Shown one piece after another: positions 42,325 through 54,739 of a DNA stretch of 64,000 nucleotides. Position 1 is the first letter of the stretch. Every line of letters begins with the position of its first letter. Under the pieces are notes generated by a model. It worked only from the letters and a program-made list of their open reading frames with translations. It ran no database searches and was not told where the DNA came from. Both the position numbers and the translations under genes were made by a program. This stretch comes from Ixodes scapularis (Eukaryota > Arthropoda > Arachnida > Ixodida > Ixodidae). The stretch lies in the NCBI RefSeq assembly GCF_016920785.2, contig NW_024609880.1, positions 49,562,296 to 49,626,295 on the forward strand. The letters are read 5' to 3'.

Positions 42325-45197
42325 CGTGCGACCAACGACAGTTTCATCGTCGCTCGGGCGCTATGACCATCAACGGAGCTATTTCCCCGACGTCCTCCGC
42401 GGTGCGCTCCAAAGTCCTCTTCAAACTTTTCATTCTTCCCCGAAAACTTGGAAGTCAACTTAGCCGCGGATGAAAGATAAACATCCGGAACGACGTTGGA
42501 GGCTCGCGGAATTTCGTTGACGCCTCTCGGGTGCACTCGAGACTATTAACGCGCATAAAAAGAAAATAAACAGAGCTGCAGGGACGACGACGCCTTATAC
42601 GTAAACGTACTTTTCTGTCCAGGGTTAAAAGAAAAATTAAAAAAAGAAAACTTTTTGGAGCGTTTTTGGTATGCATGCATACGACCTCGAGCCGTGACTG
42701 ACATAACTCAAGGTTTGCCCGGGCGCGCCCAGTCCGATAACAGCGTCGGATGTTTTGAAATGTCGTCCTCCGAAGACGCGTCTAAAACTTCGTGTTTTTT
42801 TTTTTTTTGTGTGTGTTTTTTTTTAACTTGGGACAGGGCGGAAGGTGGACCCTTTCTGTTTACAGACAGCGTCTTCGCGCTTGCTACATATATTGGTTTC
42901 GCCACGCGTGTAAGATCGCTGGTTCGCAGCTTCGCTGTTCCATGGCACTATTCGCAACTCCAGCCCGCCGCTCGCCCTCGCGCGGACGAACTGAGAACTT
43001 GAGGAACGGGGAGGGCAGCGGCGGCGGTTGCGCGGAAACGGAGGCAGGGACTGTCAGCCTTGATGGGTGAAGCCGTTTTAAGGAAAAACGTGAGCACTTT
43101 AAAAGAGGAATTCTTGTGTTCCGCCTCGCAACAGCATTGCACGAAGGACTGGGATATCTAATTTCGTTAGGGACTTTTCGCATATCGCATAGGCTGCGAA
43201 TTTCTGGTCTTGTGCGTGGCCGCCAGCCCAATCTGTGCTCAACGTTACGGCAAACGCTCCCGCTAATAATGTAGAGCTCCAGAGTACGGTCTACGAAGAA
43301 TCTATTCTTTGCCATAAGTAGGAGAAAACTCGTCGAGCAACGGTATGTCGAGCAATACACATCGGGAATGGGTTCGCGTTTTAAGGCCGTTACAAGAGAC
43401 GTTACACTTTATTTCAAGCGCTTTCAAAAGACAGAATACCTGTACATGCTTTCAGGTGATTATAAACCAAATAAAGAAATGCTCGAAGAGTTTTAAGCTC
43501 ATCTGTGTTAGCCAGCCGCTCGAGGTGAGAGCTTAGAACGGGCAGTTTCGGCGAAAGAGGCCGCAACGTTGCAAACAATTCGGTACCAAAAATGTACGGT
43601 GTACGGTATATTAATATATATAGTTTTAATAGAGCAATAAATCAAATCTCTAAACACGCCGATTACGTTAATAGGCAGTTTTAGCATAGCGTTACCGCAG
43701 GCTACCGCTAGCTACCGTAAGCACGGCAACGCTCCCAGCGCACGCTGAAAATTGTGCTTCAAAGGCGCAGCGCGAGCTTCCGGTTGTAATGGTACACCGC
43801 ACGATAGCCCGCGGTAACAAACTCCCTATAAATAACCATAGAGCAGTTTTATCACCTGTTGCAATACACTAAAACTGAGTCGGTGAGCAGCGAGTTGCGA
43901 GCTTGTGACACGAAGACATCAATACTGTGAACGCTGCTCTTCCGAAGCTTGACGGTAACCGGGCGGGGCTCACTTTTTAAAACACTAATGGCCAGGCAAA
44001 GCGCAAACACGATATCTTCATCACCCATAAAAAAATATTCTGCCACAAACAGTGACGTTGCCGGTGCCTAAAATGCGCTCGGCCACCACAAAGCTTTGCA
44101 AGTTGAGGTTTCTGCAACTTTTAAATATAAGCATGCTCGTTTTCCTTAGCGCATCAACGTCTCTGTCACCTGCAATATGATGCTTCCCTAACCACTTCGC
44201 ATCTGTAAACAAATAAATCATTTTAGCGCGCTGACCAGCGTCGGCGAGCAGGCGCACGGAAAATCCTGGAGAATCTATCCCCGTCTCTTCCGCCATCTTG
44301 GAACTACCGTCCCGCCACCTATTGGGCGTTGGAGTCACGAATAGGGTTTGCTACCGCTGGTCCTGTAGGCAATATGGGTCATGAAGCAATGGTGAGGGTG
44401 CAGGCTAGCTGGTGTAAATCTAGCATAGTTGTAAACCCGAGACTGGGGATACGGACAAGGGGCAAAACACAGAACGACAGGGTCTGACGCCTACACACTT
44501 ACACACTTGATACACCCGGAAGCTTGACACACTTGGAGTAACCGAGGTGTATAGATCACGTGACCGATACACCTCGGGAAAATGGACGGCATGTGACCTA
44601 TACACCCATTCAGTCTTCCCGCTAAACTTAGCGGGAAAATATACGTCACGTGACAAACCAATTCCTTATAGTGCATTTGATGTATCGTGCGACTTTAAAG
44701 GTAAAAGCCGCTTCCAATATTTTTCTTAATGTTTAAACCGGCCGTTACAAGAATGAATAGAGTTTAGTATATTGGTAGGCTGGCATAATCAGGGAAAGCG
44801 TAAGAGACCCGGGGCAGATAAGATGTTTTGTTCATGCTTATTGCTTCGCCGATTCCTTGTTCGGTGTTCTTATGTGCATATATGCCGAAATACCATTGCA
44901 TGCTAAGCGATGATGAGATGCTCGGCACTGATCACGCCCTTCGTTTCTCAAGTTGTCGCCGACTATAGGGGTATAATGTTGTGATGCAGCTGAACCAATA
45001 AAACCCTGTTTATTTTTATTATTTTATTTTTTTACTATTTGCTTTGCTCGAAACGATTCAGACATATCACTCATCCAGCAAACGCGTCCATATTTACGCT
45101 TCCATGCGGTACGACCCTTGTACGTGGCATCGGTTCTGGCTGGAAATCTCGCCTGAATCCACGTGGGTGAACTTTCGTACTATAAGCTTGTTTCTAT
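42325..45197. other. Gene-poor stretch with small hairpins
   Basis: At 44,540-44,665 there are two small hairpins (CCGAGGTGTAT/ATACACCTCGG and CCCGCTAAACTTAGCGGG) and two GTCACGTGAC-type palindromes. AATAAA occurs at about 44,998. GC-rich DNA at 42,830-43,060 gives overlapping ORFs on both strands, none with a recognised domain. Confidence 0.45.
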
Positions 45198-45465
45198 TCG
45201 CAACTTTCAGCGATGGTGGTACCGCCGCGTGAGAATCGCGCTCCCTAGCTCCTGGTTGATCAGCTTTACAATAAAGGGGCTTGCCTATACCTTCCTGGCG
45301 TGAAAAAAGTAAAGTAAGGCTCCAATACTGCTCGCAGAAGGCAAAACTATAACTACTTACGCGTCGCAGACCTCGCCTCGTAGTGCTCTTCTATGAGGAT
45401 CATCCAGATGACAGCCATTTTGATAAGCGCCATGGGGCGCCCCCTTTAGGTCGTGAAAGTTGGGA
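45198..45465. mobile_element. 268-bp non-autonomous relative of the 10-kb THAP/YqaJ transposon
   Basis: The left end TCGCAACTTTCAG followed by GATGGTGGTACCGCC, and the right end GGGGCGCCCCC...GTGAAAGTTGGGA, correspond to the two different ends of the large element at 52,853-63,094. Both sides also retain the subterminal TGGWTGATC motif (near 45,253 and, inverted, near 45,401). AT flanks both sides, as in the large element. There is no coding sequence, so it would need a transposase supplied elsewhere. Confidence 0.75.
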
Positions 45466-45659
45466 ATACGCGAAGTGAGTATTTTCCGGTTTGCTCGAGT
45501 TCTTCCGCGTCATAATTTGACCGTGCCAGCCCGAGCAGCCGGAAAACACGATGACACATCGTCTGGTGATCAATTATTTAACGTAACCGCCGTTCTTTTC
45601 GGTGTTGAGACGAGCCGTGCTTCAACCAACCGCTCTTCGGCGGCCAAAGCAACTCTTAA

Positions 45660-46140
45660 GCAGACTTGTATATTAATATTACGATTAATCAAATTTGCTT
45701 ATGTTACCACTCGGAATAATTTTGTAATAATTTATGTACATTTATTAGGAAGTAATCGTAATAGTAATTTGATTACTTTTGAAAGTACTAAACCTTCCTA
45801 ATGCCGCACTTAGTTTGAACAAGCTTCCTACAGGTATTTTATCGTACCAAGTCTTCGACAGGGAGACGGTTCGTTCAGATTTGGTGGAATAAGAAGAAGA
45901 AGTATTTTATAGTTTGGTGATTCTAATCGAATAACTTAAAAGAGAACACAAAAATAAAAACTGTTTTCAAAACGAGTAGAAAACAAATGTCGTTTCGAAA
46001 ATTTGAAGTAATCGGAAAAATAACGGTTACCTTTTTCAGGTAACGGCCGATTACTTTTCTTCTTATGTAATCGAATAATCCAATTGAATGCTTTTTTTTT
46101 ACGAGTAATTTCAATTGTACCGGTTTCTCTTTCAAGTAAC
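45660..46140. repeat. GTAATCG/GATTAC-rich repeat block
   Basis: AGTAATCGTAATAGTAATTT, GATTACTTTTGAAAGTA and the hairpin GTTACCTTTTTCAGGTAAC followed by GGCCGATTAC form a dense array of short inverted motifs. It is similar in style to, but distinct from, the TAACG block at 41-42 kb. Probably subterminal repeats of a DNA element. Confidence 0.4.
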
Positions 46141-48360
46141 GCGTACAATACTGCTCCCAAAGGACAGAAACAATGTAAGCAATGGTCTATGCAACCCAAT
46201 TATGTTCCCAATCGTGCTCTTTGAACAGAACGTTAAGCCTCAGTCGCACTCTTCATACGTCATACAAAAAGTGAGTGTGCAGTCTGGAACGTGTTTCTTC
46301 CTCGTACGAAGAAAGAGAACGACAACTGTCTGGACGTTCGTGCATTCGTTGAACGAAGAAACGGAACAACAACTGTTTAAGCATGTGTGCAGACAGTTGT
46401 AGTTCCAAACAACAACTCTCTGCACAGATGTTCGAAACAAACAAGTGTATGAAGCAGACTGGTTTCGAGTGGCGATGGTTGAACACAATAGACTTAAACC
46501 CCGAGAGTATATATATATATATATATAGGGAGAACGAGGGACGACAGGACACCCTCGTTATTTCTATATACTCGAGGGGTTTTAGTCTTTTGTGGGTTCT
46601 TTGAGCTCCGTTGTCGCCGAAGCCACTTGTCGTGCCCCTAAGATTTCTCTACGCCAACCATACAGAATGAATAATCGCGTACGTGCAATTGAATAGTGCG
46701 AATGGCGGAAATCGTTCACCAGCAGCCTCAAAAACTGTACACAGGAAATAGAACTGCGTTTCCGCAACGTTAATTTCTTCTCTTTATCTTTCTCGAGCTG
46801 CATTTCGTGAAACCATCCAATAAAGGTTAATGAAGAAGGCTTCAGCGCAATGCATAAATGACTGGATGTGAATACATTTGAAAGGTATATAAGCTATATA
46901 GAACGAAGACTGTAGGCTATGTTCGGCTAAGAAGTTGTCTCTAAGCAAAGCGTCCTTTGCCGTTTTGATACCCCCAAAAGGCTCCTTTCAAGGTCTTCTT
47001 CGCAGCGACGACTGCTTCGTATTTTTCATCTATATTTAACTACGCAGACGGGGTTGTAAAATATAACATATACCCGAAACAACAGTTACGATAGCAGAAA
47101 GCGTTATTAAACAGGCGCTACAGTGTTTCTTTTATTTAAATTCTTGTGTGCCGCCTGCATTCACCGCTCACATTAGTCGGTCCTGTACCACCTTATTACA
47201 CAGTTGTCGTAACTTTTTGTTCGCAGGAGTGTTTAACGCAGAATGCGGTCCTGTAAGGTTAGCCACTTTTTCAGTGTGAATGGCTCTAAGAGACGGTGGC
47301 GTCTCGTTCATTCTTCCGGCCAAAATAAATGTTTTCCACAAAGATAAATTCGGATATTACGTCGAGATACACGAAGAGAAGCAACTTCTCGATCGTTAAG
47401 CTTTCGTCCAAGTGCCTTGGTGAAGCGGTAAGGCTTTGTCCTAGTTTGGGGGGGGGGGGGGGGGGGGGGGGGGGGAAGGTGAGCTTACGTTAGCGAACTT
47501 TAAGTATCGCTATTTTTTACGCCACTCCGTTGTGGGCCATCCGCCTAGTCCAATTATAAATAAATAAATAAAAAAAAAAGAAAGAAAACGTCGCTTGCGT
47601 AAAAATGTATGTTCCGACTCGTTTCAGAAGTTGTCTGATTATTTTAACAGCCAACGAAACACGCACGTACGAATGTCAAAAAAGAAAGAAGGAAAAAGAA
47701 AAGAAAGAAAGAAAGGGAACGTGAAATAGAAAGCGAGTGTTGTAAGAGCTTTATCCTCTAGGAGTCCCAAACGCTTATCGATTAGTTGTTTTTTTTTTCT
47801 TTTTTTCGTGCGTTTGTGACCAAAAGCAATGGCGTCGGCAGAAACGACAGAGAATCACTCGGTGTGATTGCGGAAACTGAACAAGCTGAGTAAGTTTTGC
47901 GTTCAGAGAAAAAGGAAAAGAAGACAGAAATTGCATCAAGATCAATTGGGGGGCTAGTTGCTTGAACATCTAGACGGCGCTTTAAAAAGCGCAAATAAGC
48001 ATAAGTAAGCACTCTGTCCTGTCTCCTTCTTCTCTTAGTCATTTACGCTTTTTAAACCCCTGTCTAGAAAAGACCACTGCTTACTTTATTCGTGCGCTTG
48101 TACCTAGGCAGGACGTCCGTCCGTAATAACTACCAAACTAGATAATAATAATAATTAAAAAAAAAGAAACTGAATACGCGTTGGCTAAAAGCCTTCGCTT
48201 AAATTGCGTAATGTCTGTTCACGCACCCAGTGTGGAGCTTTGAGCGGTACATTTATTAACCGAATCACGAGTTACTCCGGTCGGTGTGTACGTAGCAAAC
48301 CAACGCCCCGACTAACAATTTCAACACTCACGTCTTGCAACCCAAATCTCCAGTAGAAAA
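46141..48360. other. Gene-poor stretch with microsatellites
   Basis: (TA)n at about 46,507-46,526, a G-run at 47,449-47,476, and A/G-rich (GAAA)n-like DNA at 47,570-47,725. No recognised gene. Confidence 0.5.
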
Positions 48361-49250
48361 ACACATACACATAAAAAAACATATTTTTTATTTCTTTTTT
48401 TTAGGCGAGGGTACCAGCCACCATGGCGACACAGAGTCGTTGACAGTGGTGTCGAAAGGCACACTTCGCTCGCGACCATTAGGATGCCACCCGTGTGACA
48501 GGGCTACACTTAGCGTCACCACTCGTGACTCGACGGCGCCGTCTTCGCTGCTGGCATTGCTGCTCGTACCCCCCTCTCTCCTCTTCCCCCTCTTATCCGT
48601 CTTTTAGTTGGCGTATGCTAATTGACGCGTGAAACATTCAGCGAGGTCACTGGCGACGCATCGAAACCCTCTCGCGTCACCACGTTCGTACGAATCCCAC
48701 CGAGTGGAACGCAACATCTTGGCGCATCGCACATCCGCGGTCGGTTTCACGGACCGCGGACGACGGCTACGGGCACCATCGCTGCTAATCGAGCGCGTTG
48801 CGAGCGTCGCGAGACTATCGGGTGGGACGCAGCGAGTCGCGGGACGCGCGGTCACGTGATCCGCTCCTGGCGTCGGATTGGCTGGGATGGCTCGTAGCGT
48901 CGGCTGTGGTCCATCGCATACTGAAAATGGGAGAGTACGACGTAAGCGGGGCGGCAAGGTCACGTATAACTTCACTCGGCGGACTCTGGGAGTGAATTTC
49001 AAGATTCGCTCGAACGCGCTCAGCAAACTGTACGCGTCCGTTGGATGCTCCAAGTGGCATACAAGTGTATATGCATAGCATACCCGTACTTTCGGTCGTC
49101 TTAGTCAGCGCGCCTCGCGTGCGTCGAAAAGGCGGGCTGTCAGAGTTCGTGTATGATTTGTAGAAGCGTGTCGTTTCGTGCATCGACGAAAAAGCGAGTG
49201 TCGACGCCGAGGCATCGTGAAGCGAAAGGCCTGCAGGCGAGACCCTGTTT
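48361..49250. other. GC-rich stretch, possible regulatory region
   Basis: A pyrimidine tract with TTTTTTTTAG (about 48,395-48,404) precedes GCCACCATGG at 48,419, but that ATG opens only six codons. Then follows about 600 bp of CpG-containing DNA with CACGTGATCC and GGATTGGCTGG (inverted CCAAT) near 48,860-48,890. A promoter is possible; no exon is supported. Confidence 0.3.
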
Positions 49251-52200
49251 ATGATGCGGTTGTTTCGTAACGAAGGTTCACCAACCCTAGAAATGACGTT
49301 TTTGGGGGTTTTTTTTTCCACGTGTTATACGTTACGAAATTCGCTTTGCTGGAACAGGACCAGCATAAAAATAGAACACGATACCAGTCGCGTAACCACT
49401 GTTTGCTTAATTTGGCGGGCAATGGCTCGCCCGCTACGTTTAGCGAAATTAATTGACTCTACGCACGGGGTTATTCTAAATGCATTCTGAACGAAATAAT
49501 TTTTAGGCATGACCGAAACAAGTAGCCTCCTTTTTCCCCCAGATTACCCGAGGTCCTTGCAAAGATGAGCATGGGCCGATTAATATATTTGTGGAAAAAA
49601 GAAAATGACATATAATCGTGTGAAAAAGAAAGTCCCCAGTTTTTATGTCGTGGCAGTGAATCGAGGCTGAGAAAGGCCATTTAGACAAATTTATGAGCAT
49701 TACTGAGCTGGTTTCTACTACACCAGTGTATAAGAAAAGCAGTCGAGATTACTCGATACAGTATATCATCTTCTGGAACAAGCTACGCTCAAGAACTGAC
49801 TAGGTACAGAGCTCTGCCACGGGCCTTACACTGGCAAGCGATCACTGTTTTTAACTACCCAGCATTTAAATGGTATGATCTCGGCGATTTTGTGTTCGAG
49901 TCTGTGATGTAGTTTCGAGTAAAAGGAGTCGCCGATTGCACGCTGTGCTGGTAATCGACGACTATACTCCTGGAACAGGAACTTTCCTCAGTGTGCACTC
50001 GGCAGTAAAGTGAACTTCAGGTACCATGATTTCGGGCTTCGTGTACCGCCAAAGCTGGAGTTCATAGATAGGCTCCCTCTAGGGGAGCCAGAAATGTGCG
50101 TCTGTTTTCCACAGCCGACGCGCCGCTATTCGCCAAATTCAATCATCAGACTTACCAGACTTTATTGCTGCGCAGGAACGCCTCTACTACGGCCGCTCTA
50201 GAGCTCTGCTAGCCGCTATAGCCGCTAAGTAGCCATTAGTCAACTGTGCTTATGTTCTTTGCTTTTGCATGAGGCCGTATATCACCCATTCATAAGCGGT
50301 ATATCATTAACGTATAATTCATCTGAGCATCGCGACGACGTCGAAGACAGATGGTGGTCTTGTAGGTGCTACGCGATTGCGGCACATTTGGGTACGTTTT
50401 TTTTTATCATGCTGTCAACCGAAAACGTTGACATCACGTGTGTGACATCAGAGGCTGACGGGGGAAACTTGTACCACCGCATGCGAACTCAAAGGTACTA
50501 GGCTCATCCACTCGGCCTAGCGTTTAATATGGCTCCCGCAAGCGTGAAGAGTGACTTTCCCGCATAACTCTGGATTTCAAGATGGATGAACGCGCACCTC
50601 TGCATGCTCCATACCTCTAACCAAAGCAGCCCAGAGGCGACAACAGATGGCGCATCAAGATGAAGATGGATGGACGTGGAACGCGCCTGCAAAGTTCGCG
50701 TTCTGTCGCCAGCAGCGACAGAAAGCCAGTTACCATTGCGTAGAGAGGCCGACCGACATTTCAAGCACAAGTTCTCGGTCGATACTTTTGGTGCGATATC
50801 CAATGAAGGCGACAGACTGTGCTTTTTAGCGGACGTGAGCAAAGGCGTTCTATACTCGGTGACAAGTTAAGAGTTTGGGGGGGAGGCTCCTCCCAGCTTT
50901 TGTTTCCACCCCAACCGAGCGAACGCTGCGTTTGCTCTGCTAAAGTGGGAGGACGTGGGAGGGAGCTGGGGGGCCCCCTGAACCCTTCACCTGTCATTGA
51001 CTATGAATGGTGCGCATTTCGATCGCCTTTCGAAAATGGCAAAGGGACCGCCAGTTTTTGTCCGTTTTTATATTTCATAAAAAAAAAATTGGCTTCACAA
51101 CTAATACTGTGTTGGAATGGGCCATACGGAGGACCAATTTAAGCTTCCACGCTCGGTGGTCGTCTATTATCTCTTCTGAGTAAGACGCGAAAGCGCGCCG
51201 ATGCCGGGTTCGCTCCAGCTGTCTGGGGCTGTGTATTGCACATCCTTTAATCCACGCTGCTATCTGAATATATGAACCAAAGCTATTTTATTTTTAACAC
51301 AAGTAGACGCTCATCTTATTCTGTTCGCACCTTTTTTGTTTTGTAACAAACTGAGTGCCGCCATCTATCGGGTAGCTCGGGCACACTTCTGGTTCGCGTA
51401 TATTTCGAAATTTTTTACTCGTTATTGTTTTATCGTAACAGTCAATTAAGTCTGACAGTGGTATAAGTGGTTATTTCGAGAAGATAGCGTGTATATTTGA
51501 TTTCGCACATAGTGCGAACCCCGCCGCCTAGTTCAGAACCGAAAGTGGTTGGGGGCTATTGACACACTGACGCTACCACGTTTCCACTCACGCGAGAAAG
51601 AGCGAATCTTCTATGCTCATTAGTCGTTACACCTATATATTTTTTTTATTATAACGTCTGCAACTCGTGAGTTGTTTCTTACAGAGTCCGGAACCTTTAG
51701 CACAATAAACCAAGCGCTTTTTTTCCTCTAGATTTCCTTTAAGAATTGATAATTTGTCGAGAAAGTCCACAATTCTTATCGGAAGTGTTCATTCGGGGCA
51801 TGAACCAAAACGAACATAGAGTCAGAAGGCAGTCAAAGGCTAAACGTCACTTGAACGCGCACAGTGCAGAGGTCACCGTACATTCCTTGCGCTTGATTAG
51901 ATTATCCTTCGTCTCGCCTCAAAGGTTACGAGTGTGGGCGGGTAACTTTGAGAGGTGCTCCCGCTGCAGGAGCGCTCCTGCAACCAAGGCGCAATCAAAC
52001 GCAAGGAGCTCGCGCTCGTGGGCGAGAAAGGTGAGTTGATGTATAGCAATGCCAGCAGACGCAGAGAAACATGAGAAACACCATGACGGAGTGCCAAGGA
52101 CACGAACTATCGTGGGTGCGCTTTGTCTGATCTAATTTAAAGAAACGTCTCTATGCCTATAGCTTATCATACAAGTACGCAGCTCCTCCCATATTACGCA

Positions 52201-52850
52201 GCCCCGTGCCTATGCGATGGAGGGCAGGGGAGTCTTGGCCCACGGCTTACTTCCCCACGTCAAACCAACAGCTACGTACGCTCAGCTGCTGACACCCTTT
52301 CTCTTGGCCTAGACGTACGGTGCCACCAACACCAGCACGAGCGAGCAACGGCGTGCAAGGGAAGCTGAAGCACTTATCAGTTAGTTAGGATTGGGCTTCT
52401 ATAGCTTCTTGTCCCGTGATTTTAGCTATCGCACTTATGTTCGGCAAAAGTAAACCTGAACCGCATTTATTTTGAAAGAAATATGCCCAGCGATCACCGC
52501 AGTGCATGGGCGAGCTTCTCTGCCGCCTGTTATCTGTCCGAGGCTTCATGACGTCATCGGCGGCATCCCCGAGCCAGTTTAGTGGCAAGCAAGAGTCATC
52601 TTACCTGACGAGGACGTCACTTTTGCTAGTTTTTATTTTAATTGGCGAATACGACGCTCCTGCTAATAAGATCGAAAAAAAAAACTTTTTAGAATCCAAG
52701 GGCTTTTTTTTAGTTTCCCTGAACAATAATACAGAGGGAAAAAAACACGTGTTCGCGCTTTGTCCGCAGTGTACGTGATGCCTTTATCGGCCAAAGCGCC
52801 CGAAAATCTGAGACGCAGCTTGCTGCAGTCGTCGCTCCGCGATTTCGGCC
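49251..52850. other. Unassigned stretch left of the large transposon
   Basis: No domain-bearing ORF, tRNA or clear repeat found. ORFs around 50,640-51,140 overlap on both strands and look non-coding. Confidence 0.4.
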
Positions 52851-52852
52851 AT

Positions 52853-52935
52853 TCGCAACTTTCACAGACGGTGGCGCCGCACCGCGGCGAACGTTCGCTC
52901 TTCTTCCTGGATGATCGTTTTTCGCTTCTTCGTAC
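52853..52935. repeat. Left terminal inverted repeat of the ISL2EU-like element
   Basis: TCGCAACTTTCACAGACGGT, then GGCGCCGC, then CTGGATGATCG at about 52,907-52,917. Related left ends occur at 45,198 and, decayed, at about 58,409. Confidence 0.85.
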
Positions 52936-52995
52936 CCGTGCTGTCCGTGCTGTTTTAAAGTCGTGTTTTTGCAGGCGTTTCTGCGCAAATTTTTA

Positions 52996-53224
52996 ATGGC
53001 ATCGACCCGGAGTAAAGTGAAGTATCGCAGTAATCGCATGTGCTGTGTTCCGCAATGTTCAAACCGCACGGTGGAAGGAAAGATCAGCCTACACTCGTTC
53101 CCACTCGACCAGCGGATAAAAAAGGCCTGGGTGATTAAGTTACGAATAGGCAAGGCTGTCACGCCTACGATGCGGGTATGTAGCGCCCATTTCGCTAACG
53201 AAGACTTCTTGTGGAACACAATCG
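52996..53224 (+). CDS. Transposase exon 1: THAP zinc-finger DNA-binding domain
   Basis: The ATG at 52,996 gives MASTRSKVKYRSNRMCCVPQ, and the homologous start in the decayed copy at 58,557 supports this choice over an upstream GTG. The THAP signature is clear: Cys17 and Cys21, a HSFP motif at 33-36, the invariant Trp45, then Cys62-x2-His65 followed by F. The exon ends at a strong donor (G|GTGAGT, 53,225) in phase 1. Reading through the donor gives a stop after about 30 unrelated residues, so splicing is the better model. THAP domains bind DNA specifically; here the terminal repeats of the element are the expected target. Confidence 0.8.
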
Positions 53225-53358
53225 GTGAGTTTTTTTACAGATTTGATCCCTACTTTACGTTGCCGTGTGGCCGTAAGTCAACGCGACGTTGTCGCCCTAC
53301 CGGGTTGAACTGAAATGTAAACATGCGCTTCTGTGCATTGACGTCGTCCCGCAATCAG

Positions 53359-53499
53359 ATCCAAACGTGTGGACTCCGACCTTAAAAAGGCTCAAGCAAG
53401 GCACCATGCCATCTCTGCGCCTGCCCGTGAGGGTGCATGACAGGCCAGCCCCGATGCCGAGAAGTCAACGATGTGACCGAACGCCAGGGAGTGCATCTG
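53359..53499 (+). CDS. Transposase exon 2: end of THAP domain and linker
   Basis: The acceptor CCGCAATCAG ends at 53,358 and the donor CTG|GTACGT begins at 53,500. Joined to exon 1 (phase 1), it completes an Asp codon and reads DPNVWTPTLKRLKQGTMPSL, which supplies the expected end of a THAP domain (RRLKxGAVPSxxLP-like). It ends in phase 1 with a basic, Pro-rich linker. Confidence 0.7.
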
Positions 53500-53884
53500 G
53501 TACGTCCTTTGAACGGAAAATTAGAGGCAGGTATATACTATTGCTCATCTGCAATCTTCACTGCAATGAAAGCAGTGACCCTCCCTTTAAGTGGGTGAGA
53601 AAATGAGAGATACATCCTACTAAAAAGTAAATAAATGCCTCAAAAGAGACTGGAATATATATTTTGTTTGTTTTGCCCCACCACACACACTCTATGCCAA
53701 AAGGTGGTGTGAGTACTGAGTAAATAAAAATAATGTGTTGGATGTAAAGTAAAATTTAATAAGCGTCCGTTACATCCAAATTAAATGTCACACCGGGACC
53801 ATATTGTCTCACGTAGTTGCCTCGTTTTGACGAGCTACACCAATATATTGATTTTCTCATGAGACAGATTTTACTATCTTACAG

Positions 53885-53971
53885 GATTGCCATCATGTTC
53901 GTCTGGTGCAAACGAGACAGCTGAGACCCAGCCAAGTTCGCCACGGGCAGAAGTTGTGCACTCTGCTGTAG
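53885..53971 (+). CDS. Transposase exon 3: linker
   Basis: The acceptor TACTATCTTACAG ends at 53,884 and the donor TAG|GTTTTG begins at 53,972. In phase with exon 2 it encodes LPSCSSGANETAETQPSSPR and a short tail, a low-complexity linker typical between THAP and catalytic parts. It ends again in phase 1. Confidence rests on phase and splice-site agreement only. Confidence 0.5.
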   Translation, partial: DCHHVRLVQTRQLRPSQVRHGQKLCTLL

Positions 53972-54265
53972 GTTTTGTTCTTTTTAGTGGTGGATCAGGG
54001 CATACACAATAGGCCTCCTGCGCCAAAGCTTTGAATGTATTGTGGCGCCCTTCGGTGGCGGGCAGTAGAGTGTCTGAGTAGTACAAGATCCACGGCCCCG
54101 CACAATAACAAACCTGTTCAAGCTGCTGTTTACCTCTGCATGCTGCTGTAATTTGTGTGTTTGCGTGGTCACCACTCAAAATAGGTCACCCGCAGCTGTC
54201 ACCACACAATGTTACCCCGAAGACCCGAAGTTGCTGCAAACGAGCGATTTTTTCTTCGTTCAAGC

Positions 54266-54436
54266 ATGTCGAAACCGGGAGCCAGCAGTGTGGCCTCGAT
54301 GCGTTCGAAACGTTGCCGTCGACAGTACTGTTGCGTTGTCAACTGTCAAAAACGGGAATGTATTAACCCCTGAGTGAACTTCTACAGATTCCCTTCAAAG
54401 CCGTGCGAAGTCGAGCGGAGGGAACGATACTAGCCG
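54266..54436 (+). pseudogene. Second, unrelated THAP fragment inside a transposase intron
   Basis: The frame from ATG 54,266 contains RRQYCCVVNCQKRECINP, a stop, then VNFYRFPSKPCEVERRERY and another stop. C-x4-C followed by FYRFP is the first half of a THAP domain, but of a different type from exon 1 (which has HSFP). The second zinc pair (C-x2-H) is missing. It is a broken fragment of another THAP-carrying element. Confidence 0.7.
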
Positions 54437-54690
54437 CTCAGCACACTGAGAAAGCGAGACTCGTTTTTCACGCCCTCCATGTTTTTCTGCTATGGCACGG
54501 CCACTCTATCAAGCGGCCGTGGTTAGCATCGAAATGTGCATCATGCGAATTTTACGAACGACCAGTGAAGCGATTCGATTGAACTACATTAAGCATGTGC
54601 TCATACTAACGCACCACAGAAAGCAACAAGCATCTGCTGAAGGCGGAGCTCCTACTGCTGATCTTATGTTGCACAAAGCTTACATCGCAG

Positions 54691-54726
54691 ATATGCAAGA
54701 AAAGCTGCAAGAGCTTGAGAGGCAGC
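54691..54726 (+). CDS. Possible transposase exon 4: short coiled coil
   Basis: The acceptor TACATCGCAG ends at 54,690. Joined in phase 1 to exon 3, it reads DMQEKLQELERQ, a heptad-like segment commonly found between THAP and DDE domains of tick transposases. The donor is uncertain (C|GTGCAG at 54,727), and its phase does not directly fit the cleanest acceptor of the last exon. An extra exon or other splice sites are needed, so this exon is tentative. Confidence 0.35.
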
Positions 54727-54739
54727 GTGCAGTCCTTTG

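Noticed and set aside
48419..48445. Perfect Kozak GCCACCATGG after a pyrimidine tract and AG
   Set aside because: The frame closes after six codons, so it cannot be supported as a coding exon.
48604..49053. 149-codon minus ORF
   Set aside because: GC-rich, low-complexity and overlapped by open frames on the other strand; no recognisable domain.
53225..53240. GTGAGT...ACAG as a 16-nt intron in the THAP exon
   Set aside because: Too short for a spliceosomal intron. The donor is better paired with the acceptor at 53,358, which restores the end of the THAP domain in phase.
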